Origin: Gnetum montanum
Lineage: Eukaryota; Streptophyta; Gnetopsida; Gnetales; Gnetaceae
Reading direction: 5' to 3'
DNA length: 28,781 nucleotides
Assembly (NCBI GenBank): GCA_015680685.1
Contig: MNCI01026440.1
Coordinates: forward strand, 20,113 to 48,893
Shown one piece after another: positions 9,928 to 19,925 of the stretch. The position numbers and the translations under genes are program-made. The notes below the pieces were generated by a model. That model searched no databases, had not been told where the DNA came from, and worked only from the letters and a program-made list of their open reading frames with translations. The first letter of the stretch is position 1. Each line of letters begins with the position of its first letter.

Positions 9928-9942
9928 ATGGCCCCTCTTTGT
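9928..9942 (-). other. Polypurine tract of the Tat block
   Basis: The minus strand reads AACAAAGAGGGGCCAT immediately before TGAAACACC. An A/G-rich run followed by TG is the usual layout of PPT and 3' LTR start. Confidence 0.55.
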
Positions 9943-11078
9943 TGACGGTTAGAGGGCTTGCTCGAAAGACATTGACAAAGAATACGAAACACCGGATTGA
10001 TGAAAGTACCAACAGCATTCATCAACAGATACTCAAGTATAATCTTGTCAACGTAGAGGTGTAGGGATAAGGAAATCCAGGGATAGACTGGTACGGGAGG
10101 AAATAGGTTCGGGGAAGACGCAAATGTGGTGGGGATAGCATTTTCACGCATAAGCACTTAGGCATTCTCTTGCGATTGCGTTTGCATGGAGTTATGCCGT
10201 CATTTTGTGTCAAAGAGAGTTGCATAGACAAATTGTGTTGCGTCTGCACGGCCTGGGTGAGATGTGTTTCAACCATTTTGTTGACCCCCCCTTTTTTGCG
10301 TCCACTAGGCGAGTTGCGTTACGCCGATTCATGGATTTGATTGCAATGCGGGTGCGGAAAGCGTGTGTAGCATATGTGCATTTTGCGTACAGGAAGTGGA
10401 TGGGATAGTTAAGGATAGTGATAAGGGCTTGGGGCAAGATTATGAGGGACACACAGATGCACTCTTTCAAGTGGACAAGCCAACCTAAGCAGCTATCTTA
10501 AAACGCTATTGGTATTACACCACTCNCAGATGAACACACCTTCGAACGACGCCCTCATAACAAGTAACCTGCAACCAAAGAAGAAAACAGAGGATACCAT
10601 TGTCCGTGCGAGTTGCAGGCAAGGTTGTTAAAACAAGTACTATTAGAGGCGAGATAAATTGATCGAACCATGAAGGAGGAACTGTAGCACAAGGCCCAAG
10701 TCTTCACCCTTAACGCTCAGCCCAGCATATCATCGCCAAAGAACATCAGACTCAGCACACCTGACTGGTTATGTAAGGAACCAACCAGATGAATCTGTGA
10801 AGCCAAGGCTTGATAGTGATGATGAGTGGAGATCCCCAAAGTCGTAATTGATGAGAACTCCTTTGGGGCTCCAGACGGCGAAACTAACCTCTCAGAGGTA
10901 CCACCGCTAAAATAGGTGCAGTGAAGGTATCTCCGAGGGGTTAGTAGTATGTCCTTCAGCACATTCGAGGGATCAGCAGAATGCCGGTGAGGTAGTGACG
11001 CTGGGACTATCTCAGCATCCCATCCCACTTGTCTTGCAGCTGCACAGAGATAATCATGCTCGTTTGAGTTGCATGAGA
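9943..11078 (-). other. Long 3' untranslated region of the Tat block
   Basis: Between the tandem array and the PPT lies about 1.1 kb without recognisable protein. A 103-codon minus frame at 10,717-11,028 is open but resembles nothing I know. The sequence has one undetermined base at 10,526 and a C7-T6 run near 10,285. Long untranslated 3' regions are usual in Tat elements. Confidence 0.45.
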
Positions 11079-11585
11079 GCAGTTTTTGAGTCCCAGTTTT
11101 AAGTCCTGGTAGACTGTCGTTGCTAGTTTTAAGTCTTAGCAGACCATGGTCCCAGTTTAGAGTCTCGGCAGATCAAAAAATGCTAGTTTTACATCGTAGC
11201 GGATGGTGGCAAAGCTGATTTATGGTCTCAGCAGACCATGTTGTGGGTGTCAGTTTTGTGTCATGACCCAGGGACAAGTCTATGCTAGTTTTATGTCTCA
11301 GCAAAAGGATACTTACCTTTGCCAGCTTTATGTCATGGCGGACAGCCAGTACTAGTTTAGTGTCGTGGCAGATGTGTGCAGACAATGCCAGTTTTTCGTC
11401 TTGGCGGACCTATACAACACTACCAGTTTTACGTCGTAGCGGACAGTTACAGCTTTCCAGTTTTACATCGTGGTGGACGGTCAGTGCTAGTTTAGTGTCA
11501 TGGCGGACGCGTGAAGGGAGTGCCAGTTTTACGTCGTAGCGGACGGTTATTGCCAGTTTAGCGTCATAGCGAACGATTATGGCCA
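11079..11585. repeat. Tandem-repeat array downstream of pol
   Basis: About sixteen diverged units with core tgcYagttttaYgtcRtRg followed by cggac, spaced about 29-37 bases, for example at 11,121, 11,183, 11,284, 11,321, 11,385 and near 11,520. The units nearest integrase are the most alike (gtcgtagcggac); those further away drift. The array begins about 30 bases after the integrase stop. The 3' untranslated regions of Tat and Ogre elements are known hotspots for such minisatellites. Confidence 0.85.
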
Positions 11586-11614
11586 TACCTGATGTTCACA
11601 CTGGAGAGATGTAG

Positions 11615-14600
11615 CTATATGTAATACTGCTTCAGATATATATGATTGACAGGATTTGGTAACTTGTTGTCATTGATATTCGCTAGCTTGAATGCTCCAT
11701 TGCCATACACATCAGTCACCAAGAAAGCGCCTTCCCAGTTTGCAGAGAATTTGCCCACTAGTTTACGAATGGCCTTGAGAACTAAATCTCCTTTCTTGAT
11801 CGGACGCTGCTAAAGATTGTGACGATGCTTTTGCCTCTGCCTGTCTTGATACTTTTCAATTGTATCAAGTGTCTGTATTCGCTTCTCTTCCACTGAATCC
11901 AAATCCATGATCCGAGACTCGGTGTGTTGAGCCACATTTATAATCGTGGAGAGGACCATTCTCAGAGAAGGAACTTGCAATTTGAGGGGCAGCACTGCTT
12001 CAGATCCATAGACCAGGCTATAGGGCGTACTGTCTGTAGCTGTCCTACATGTAGTACGATATGCCCATAGCACGTAGAGGATTTTTTCATGCCACTGTCT
12101 CTTGTTGCTATCGAGCATTTTCTTGAGCAGATTGATGATGACTTTGTTTGTGGCTTCAACTTGACCATTCTCTTGTGGTTAATAAGGTGAGGAAAAAGAT
12201 TGCTTAATGCCAAGGCGATCACAGAAGGATTTGGTTTCCGTACTACTAAACTGTGGCCTGTTATCGGTCACGATAGTCAACGGGAGACCAAATCTGGTTA
12301 CAATGTTGTCTAAGATGAAATGGCAAATCTGTTGAGATGTGATCTTCCATAGAGCAATAGCTTCTACCCACTTCGTGAAGTACTCAGTAGCGGTAATTAT
12401 AAAGCTATGACCTGTGGAAGATTTCGGTGTAATGGGGCCTATAATGTCTAGTCCCCATCGTTGAAACGAGCATGTTATCTGAGTCATATGTAACTCCGTA
12501 GGCAACATGTGTATAAGATTTGCATGATGCTGACACGTGTCACACATTTTAACCTTTGTCAGACAATATTTTTCCATGTAAGGCCAGTAATACCCTAAGC
12601 GACGGATTTTTGAAGCCATAGCGCGTGGTGCTACGTGTCCTTTGCATAGTCCCTCGTGGACCTCGCCAACTATACATTGTGCTTGGTCCTTGTTAACGCA
12701 AGTAAGCAGCACACCATCAAAAGAGCGTCTACAAAGAGTACTGTCTCCTATGATGACGTACTGCCTAGCTCGCTTGTGGATTGCATCTTTCTGCGCGCGT
12801 GTTAATTTGTGCAATGGTTCGCCTTGCAAGAGGTAAGTTTTAATGCTATCGTACCACTCTGGCATTCTATCCTCGAGTAGAGAAGATATTTGCACCACCT
12901 AAATGATGGGCTCTATGCAATCTGTTATTAGTGTGGGATAAGTGTCGAGCAGGTGTGAGGGCACATTCAAAGCTAGTGTAGCCAGTGCATCGGCCAGTGT
13001 GTTATCACTTCGTGGCACGTGTTGGGCATCGATGGTTGAGAACCACCTCAAGATATCTCTAGTCGTATCGCAGTAGGACTGTAAATGTGTAGCCTTGCAG
13101 GAGTAGACTCCTATGACCTGATTAATGACGAGCATCGAATCACCCCTAATTACCAGGTGTCGAACATCTAGTTCGCTGGCAATTAGTAATCCTCTAAGGA
13201 GCCCCTCGTACTCTACCACATTGTCGTATAGGGGAAGGTCAAGCAATAAGCATGAAGATGCACATCCTTAGGTGATAGCGTAATAACTGTAGCGGTGCTA
13301 CCATCCCTAACAGTTGAAGCTCCGTCGAAGTATAACATTGCTTCGGGGCCTGTGAATACAGGGCTTAGGCTATGTACATGTTCGTCGGGAAATTCAGGCT
13401 CTATGGTTGCCTGACTGTCAATAGGTGATGTTACTAATTGGTTGGCTATTGCTTCGCCTTTCATAGAAGACTGGTCAATGTAATGCAGATCAAATTCTGC
13501 CGTGATAGCCTTCCAACGAGCTATTTTGCTACTTTCGTATAAGTTATGCGTAATGGCCCTAAGAATATTATTTTTACAGATGATGTTGACTTGGCTACGG
13601 AAAAGATAATGCCTACATTTCTTGAGCGTAAATACTAATGCTAAGCAGTTACACTCTACTTTGTTGTACCTTATTTCATATCCACATAGAGCATGACTCA
13701 AGTAGTAGATGGGTACTTCTGACCCATCATCCCTCCTTTGACAGAGTAATGAGGCTAAAGCTACGTCTGAAGTTGCGAGGTAGATGTAAAATGGCTGATC
13801 CCTTTGTGGTGGAAAAACTGTTGGTAAGCGTTGAAGCTCTTGCTTTAAACTGTCAAACGCACGCTGACAATCGTCTGTCCATTCGAAATTAACCCCCTTT
13901 TTAAGCAAATGTTGCATAGGGTGTAGCTTGTCGATTAATTGTGAGATGAACCCCCTGATAAACTGTAACCTCCCCTGTAATCCACGTAATTTCTTAAGAT
14001 TTTTAGGGGGTGTCAATTCAACAATGGCTTTGACCTTGTCAGGATCTACGCGTATGCCAGTTTCCGATACCCAAAAACCTAGCATGTGTCCGATTTTGAC
14101 TCCGCACACTTTTTTGGGTTGAGTCGGAGGTCGTAGTTAGAACATCTTTTGAGGACTAACTCCAGATCCTCTGAATGATCCTCTAACTTTATAGACTTAA
14201 CAGCTATATCGTCGACATAATCATTCAGTCTCCCTAGGAGGTAATTGTTAAAGATGTACGTCATGGCTCGCTGCTATGTCGCTCCAGTGTTTTTTAAACC
14301 AAATGGCATCATGGTGTAACAAAAAGTTCCCCAAGGCATCACAAACGTCGTTGTTAGCTGGTGCTTTGGGTTAATGCGTATTTGATTGTAGCCTGAGAAG
14401 CCATCCATGAAGGACAAAAGCACATGCCCAGCAGTCGTATCCACCAATTGATCGATACTCGGCAATGGGAAGTTATCTTTGATTGTAGCCTTGTTCAAGT
14501 CCTAGAAGTCTATGCAGATGCGTATTCCTCTGGTCTTTTTAGAAACCACTACAATATTAGATACCCACTCTAAGTAATCAACTACGCAAATAAAACCAGC

Positions 14601-15104
14601 CTGGTACAGTTTAGTGATTTCATCACGTACTGCTAGCGCGACTTCTGGCTTGATCTTTCGTGCTTTCTATCTAATGGCTTTGATATTGGGATCTAGGATT
14701 ATGTTGTGTTGGATTAACCTTGGGTCTAGTCCCGACATATCCTCATATGACCATGCAAATACCATGATATTATTCTGGAGAACTTGTTTTATGTCATCAT
14801 GTGTCTTTTGGCCTAATAGAGAACTAACCTTGAGAGTTTTAGCCTCACCCCTATGCGTAACCATAGAGACCTCATTGAGTGGATCTTCGGTTACATCTCC
14901 AGCTTCCAGATCTAGCGTGCGCATCGACTGCCCTTGCCATTCTAGAGACGTTTTCAATGTGGCTATGATTGTGTCATTAAGGGCTAGGTTAGTTTCTATT
15001 AGTGTGGGATCAAGCTGTCTAATGATTTTACCGTGTAAGCTTGTTAAAACTAGAGGTGCAGATAAAATTTCATCCATCCATGAGTTATCCTGCAAAATTG
15101 TCAA
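11615..15104 (-). pseudogene. Tat-lineage pol: RT, RNase H, archaeal RNase H, integrase
   Basis: Domains in order: pre-RT (VFAWSYEDMSGLDPRLIQHN near 14,740); RT with LSFMDGFSGYNQIRINP and catalytic YVDD at 14,208-14,219; RNase H (13,440-13,900); a second, archaeal-type RNase H (about 12,960-13,340: YFDGAST, then VVEYEGLLRG, RGDSMLVINQ, RSDNTLADALATL); integrase with an HHCC finger (12,540-12,660; CDTC), DDE residues in WGLDII, TDNRPQF and NGQVEA, and a GPY/F-like end (GKFSANWEGAFLV). The dual RNase H marks the Tat lineage. Stops lie near 14,655, 14,487, 14,272, 12,900, 12,180 and 11,811, with frameshifts near 14,110 (T6 run) and 13,245. It is therefore inactive as read, although every catalytic motif survives. 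Protease and gag are not found upstream. A good splice acceptor at 15,090 is described separately. Confidence 0.92.
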
Positions 15105-15113
15105 ATATGAGAG
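15090..15113 (-). other. Possible splice acceptor before RT
   Basis: The minus strand reads ACTCTCATATTTGACAATTT then TGCAG, followed by GATAACTCATGGATGG in the pol frame. Ogre-type Tat elements carry an intron upstream of RT, so an acceptor here is plausible. No matching donor has been located. Confidence 0.35.
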
Positions 15114-15574
15114 TAATTAGAAAGATATTAAGTTTGATGCGATAAGTGTTTAACGAATAATACTTAATTTAGCATATAGGATGTGATGCGACATTACTGA
15201 GTGTAAAACTAACTGAATTTTAAATTTCGTGAATAGCCTGTAATTAATGAGACCTGATTACGAGGAGATAAGATACAGTAGTTTAGGGTCATTTCGGACC
15301 GTAATGCGTGTGATATTTGATGCAATTAATGCCTCGATCCACGGGTTCCAGCTCATACTCACACCAGCATTTGGGCAAGTCTTGCTGCAGTTGGGTATCA
15401 GGTCGGTTAAATTTTGCACATAAGTAAGAAGTTCTCATTTAGAATAGGTTGTTTGCTATCACGAATTTGAATTCTTAGCTGTTACAGAAAGAAAGAAGGA
15501 ACGACAGAAGATTGGAGCGCGTCATTTGCAAAGGCGTAAAGGCGCGAAACTGTGAAGGTGTAAAAATTGCAACA
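15105..15574. promoter_or_regulatory. Intergenic region between divergent pol and plus-strand gene
   Basis: About 470 bases separate the start of the pol frame and the first ATG of the spliced gene, which point away from each other. I see no clear TATA box for the plus-strand gene and no coding signal. Its promoter should be here if the gene has one of its own. Confidence 0.4.
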
Positions 15575-16862
15575 ATGGCACCAAAAGTGAGAGGGAAGAA
15601 TGCCAAATTGACAAAGATTGACAAGGTGCAAGGGAGCCTGCAGTGTACCTCGCAAGCAGTGGTCGAAGTGAGAGACCCTACGCCTTTAAATCGGTAGGCC
15701 ATCCCTCACTTATTCGTGTTACTCTTTGCAGTGTTTATTCTTGTAGTGTCGCCTACGTAAATTTAAAATTTTAGACTATGAACCTCACGTTAAGATGAGG
15801 GTTTATACACTAGGACTATGTCTATCACCGTAGTTCGGGATAAACCTTGCACTGTTGCAAGGGTTTACGCGATTTTGGCATGAATAGCTAAGCGTAATTT
15901 GTAGATTTTCTGTATTTTAAACATGCAAATTTGAATCTAGACGCCATTATTTTCTTTATACAGTATCATGTTAAGACCCGTCCTAATCGTCTTGGACATA
16001 GTCGGGGTCTTATGCTGCATAAACCCAATCGTACCTAATGTCCCTCCTCCATAGACTCGGTTGCATGGGAAGGCCATATGGTTTCGAAAGGGTGTGCTGG
16101 AGTTTTTGTAGTTTTTACTACGTAACTACAACATTGTTGTGTGGTCACACCTGTCAGGAGATATCATTGGAGCTATTTTGGAGCACCTGCTAGTGGGTTC
16201 TACGTAGGGAATTCTGGCTTTCTTGATAGACGGGGATATCGACACTGGTCGTCCCCAGGACCGCGAACTTAGCACCAAAGGGTTAAGGTGCTTAAGTTGG
16301 ATTTTGGAAATGGCTCAGTTTAGTTGCTACCATGCATACAACACCTTGTTCATAGCCCATCACATCTCAACTTATTTCCAGAACCCACTAGGCATGGTGT
16401 ATTATTCAGGGGGGTAAGTGGTTTTATTGGCTGTATTGTCATTCTATGTCTATTCTGAGTTTTGTAAAGCGTAAGATAAGCATATGTGGTATGGTACATG
16501 TTTTTTATCCATGAGAACAGGTTGGTAGGCAATGGTGATACCTTAACCTAGACTAAAACGGCAATAAAGGCATTTACCTCTACTAGCAACGTACGTGATG
16601 GTGTTTTGAGGCAGATTGGCTTCAACATTCATAAATACCCCACCCGTTATGCTGACGCTTTCGAGAATTGCCAGAATCTCGGGTGGCTACATGACAATTG
16701 GACTTTGGATCCGCCCCTTACCGTTGTGGATGTGCAGAGGAAGCTTCCTCCATTTCCTTTACCATTTGGACCTGGTAATACTACTGCGTAATCTATTGTT
16801 GCGTGATGTAATTGTTAATTGTGAATGTCGCGTAATGGTGTTATGTGTCTTGCATTGTTCAG

Positions 16863-17912
16863 TCAGGGAATCCCGGGAGATTACCCTTACAATTTCTAGC
16901 CATGAGGCAAATACCATTTTCTTCTGCCACAGTGACATCAAGGAGGCACAACGCTGGCTCAGCCATGCAGCGGCCCCAGTTGCGGTAGTCACCAAGCTAC
17001 GCCAAGCGAGGCTAATGCACTTATTTTTGGCAGTAATCCCTGATGTCCTCGCTAGTGAAATGTTAACCCTAGTCAACTCCTTTAGCGAAAGGGCTGAGCA
17101 CTTTTGCACGTGCATACATCACAGACATGTATATTTTGATATTGATGCTCAGCTTTTTGCAGACCTTTTCGGTGTCCCCTTTGACGGCCTTCCCATAGAG
17201 GAAAAGGCGAAGAGGAGTCTTGCTTGCCAAAAGTGGTTGGAGGAGTGGTTAGGGGCCAAGAAGGAGCCTAAGGGGATCCCTTATGAGAGGATTGAACCAG
17301 AGATTGTCAAGATGATTTATCCCCTATTCTGGGCCCGGGCTTTCCCCAAAACACTCTTGCAGGGGAAGTTCTTTTCTATAGAACAAACTCGTATCATGCG
17401 GGAGGTTATGGAGGAAGGGACCCAGTTCAACTGGGCAAGCTATTTTGCTAAGGGATTACGTACTGAGATGATCAGGCTTCGCCAAAAGCTTGATTCTCAT
17501 TTCAATGTGCATTACGCCTTCTTCATAGCTTGCCTTCGGCATTTTGCTGAATTTTTGGTCGTCTAGAGGAATGGGGTCTGGGTGCAGCAAGACCGAGACC
17601 AGCTATCCAAACCTTGGATTACCCACATTTTCAACACTACCCGTGGACAAGATCCCCCAAAAGGGATTGACAAATCTCTGTCTATCATGAGAAGGGATTT
17701 TGCGGCGTCTCGAGTACGAGGCCCCGATAACGTAGGTGGGATAATGTCCATTTACACTGGCGATGCCTCGCGAGGTAAACGTTTGGCGACAGAAATTGTA
17801 GAGCCTTCAGCTTGGCGTAAAAGGCTTCACTTAACTGAGGCCCCTATGGAGCTCGGGGGTGGCACAGGTTGAACCATGCAAGTCAGAGTTCAGCAGAGTA
17901 AACCTCCACCTG
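16863..17912 (+). other. Exon 4: the 350-codon central domain
   Basis: This is the longest exon and the best piece for family searches. It opens with REITLTISSHEANTIFFCHS, continues through AVVTKLRQARLMHLFLAVIP and VYFDIDAQLFADLFGVPFDG to FNVHYAFFIACLRHFAEFLVV, then a stop (TAG at 17,564-17,566), and carries on in the same frame through WVQQDRDQLSKPWITHIFN to the donor at 17,913. A second stop (TGA) lies near 17,871. Codon use and amino-acid composition look like a real soluble, helix-rich domain. No zinc-finger or nuclease motif is evident. Confidence 0.65.
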
Positions 17913-18462
17913 GTAAGCGTAAAAGACACATAGTGAAAGTTATTGTATTACACAATTTCTATTCAAGATATTTTGAATCGTCTAAATATGTATGTGATTG
18001 GCACAGCAAAACCTACAGAACAGTTGACCCCTGAGACAGAGGCAGTAATATTAAGCCGTGGGGAAGGGACCCCAATTTTGGAAGGAGAGGCCCCAGCTAT
18101 TAGGACCAGCGACGCACAGACCCTTGTGCGTGAGGAGAGGGAGGAGGCGGGAACTGTTGACACACTCCCCACTATAACCAGCAGAGGTGGTAAGCGTATT
18201 GGATGTCTTGAGGAGTTTTATTAATAATTAGACTCTTTAACTAAATTACGCTACACGTGAAAAAGATGCATCTGTGTCCGCCTCTATGAGCCGAACATGG
18301 AGAGAGTTTCCTGACAAATTTGTCTTCATGGAAGGCATTGTCAGCGACATGATCGAGCGCCTTGAGCGTGTCGATCCTGGAGCTGGTATGTTATTGCATC
18401 AATGAGTTTATTTCATTAGAAAATGATAGTATTTCTTTTATGTTGATAATGTTTGCTACCAG

Positions 18463-19280
18463 GAGCTCGCCTTCGATGGGACCCAATGAAGCCCATTGAT
18501 CTGGACACAGTGGGGCCTCCATCTAACGGGGCGGTCGTGCCACGTAGTATTTATGAGGAGATGTGTAAATGTGCATTACGCTCGACTCGCTCCTTGTGGG
18601 AGAGTAAGAGTGTCGATGAAGACCTCTAGAAAAGGCTGCAGAGGTCAGAGAGGGAGAAAGAGTCTCTGGCCAAAGAGGTCAGAGATTTAAAATCGCGATG
18701 CGAGTTCCTATAGGCGCAGGAAATGGGTGAGGAGGACTGGCGTACAGCTGTGATTGACTACTCTCGCTATTGGACCGTAATTAGGAACAATGTGCAGACC
18801 AGTCAGGAGTTGGTTGAGCAGTGGATGCAGATAGAGTTGTTATCTCAGAAAAGCCAAGACTGGAAAGATTTCTGTGCAAGCGTGCAAGAATGGGGGCAGA
18901 AAGAAAAGGATCACAAGCATTTTTATAAGCGAGAAAGTATCACTTATCGTCAACATTATCGTGATTCTGCTGTCAAAGCTCAATGCTTGTGGGTATTCTT
19001 GGATGTCATTGGTGCATCCCAAGCTTTCGAAAAGTTTCAGGAGTAGGTGACAGTAAGTGCGTCACCAGAAAGAGAAATGACTCTTCCTGGGGGTGAGACT
19101 ACTGTCCCTACTTTCATCCCTAACCCACCTCGCTGGACGAGTGTGGAAAAGGGGAAAGTGAAAGCTGGAGCTGCTTTAGGGAATGGCGTATGGTCTGAAT
19201 TGACTGAGGATGAAATCATGCAGTGCCTGTGGGTTGGTTTAGAACAGCTCCCCTTTCCTACGGAAGCAGGACCATCGCAA
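18463..19280 (+). other. Exon 7: coiled-coil domain
   Basis: After the frame-keeping acceptor at 18,462 the exon reads ARLRWDPMKPIDLDTVGPPS, then a charged helix (KRLQRSEREKESLAKEVRDL) with stops on either side at about 18,628 and 18,712. It continues through DWRTAVIDYSRYWTVIRNNV and SQDWKDFCASVQEWGQKEKD to FEKFQE, a stop at about 19,044, and then PTFIPNPPRWTSVEKGKVKA up to donor gtaagt at 19,281. The three stops fit CAG-to-TAG changes. The coiled coil suggests self-association. Confidence 0.6.
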
Positions 19281-19784
19281 GTAAGTTTAAACATTATTGA
19301 ATCTAATTTTTTTTATTGTGATGTTAAGTCTTCGCTAACGTATGTGTTGTATACAGGTACAAGAATTGGAGGGTGAAGGCGAACGGGATGCGGAACAAAT
19401 ATAAGAAGAGGAGCGTAACAGCGAAGAGCGTCCTCTTGTGGAGCTGACGTTGGAGCAAGGGCCTCATGGGGATGGCATTCCTCACAAAGGAATACCTTCT
19501 AAGAAGGATGGCCCACTTGAGGAGGATTTATTAGGCTTGGAGCCTGACCTAAGGGATACTGGTGATAGTAGCACTAGGGGAGATGCGTAACTGTAACTTA
19601 CGCATAATTTTATTGATTGGGATTGAACAATGGTTATATGGATATTGACGACATTGGCATTAATCTTTTCTGTATGGTTTTAAATGCTATTTGTATGTTT
19701 ATTTGTTTTTGGTCTTATGTCGTTATTTGCAAAGCGTAAGCGGAATTATTAAAGACTATTGATAGTTGGCGTAGCTATAGCACA

Positions 19785-19925
19785 AAATTGCTAGTTTAAG
19801 GCCATCATGGGCTGCCAGGTAGTGTTTATGCAAGATATGAGATAGTTTTAGGCCATTGCGGTCCATTGCTAGTTTAAGGCCATTGCGGGCCGTTACTAGT
19901 TTTAGGCCGTTGCAGGCCATTTGCG
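19785..19925. repeat. Second tandem array, downstream of the plus-strand gene
   Basis: Four units with core ttgctagtttaaggccattg followed by cgggcc start near 19,788, 19,847, 19,866 and 19,894. The core has the same skeleton as the array after pol (tgctagtttta, then a C/T-G-C-G-G block) and the same plus-strand orientation. It begins about 195 bases after the stop of the spliced gene. Confidence 0.7.

Larger units (their letters stand above)
15575..19590 (+). pseudogene. Spliced eight-exon gene, antisense to pol, unknown family, broken by stops
   Basis: Exons by eye: 15,575-15,693; about 16,158-16,413; 16,521-16,774; 16,863-17,912; 18,019-18,189; 18,266-18,385; 18,463-19,280; 19,357-19,590. 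Introns from exon 2 on are 76-107 bases with GT...AG ends (three donors read gtaagt or gtaagcg), and all six junctions keep the frame (phases 2,1,1,1,1,0). The join of exons 1 and 2 is unresolved. The product would be about 950-1,000 residues: a basic start (MAPKVRGKNAKLTKIDK), a helical centre in exon 4 (VYFDIDAQLFADLFGVPFDG, then ERIEPEIVKMIYPLFWARAF), a polar linker, and a Lys/Glu coiled coil in exon 7. About eight in-frame stops and no frameshift. Plant mobile-domain or 'putative plant transposon protein' families are possible relatives, unproven. Some Tat elements (Grande) carry antisense frames, normally downstream of pol. Confidence 0.7.

Noticed and set aside
10022-10470. Overlapping frames of 67-86 codons on both strands in the Tat 3' region
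   Set aside because: Opposing overlapping frames in CpG-rich noncoding DNA are expected by chance, and none resembles a known domain.
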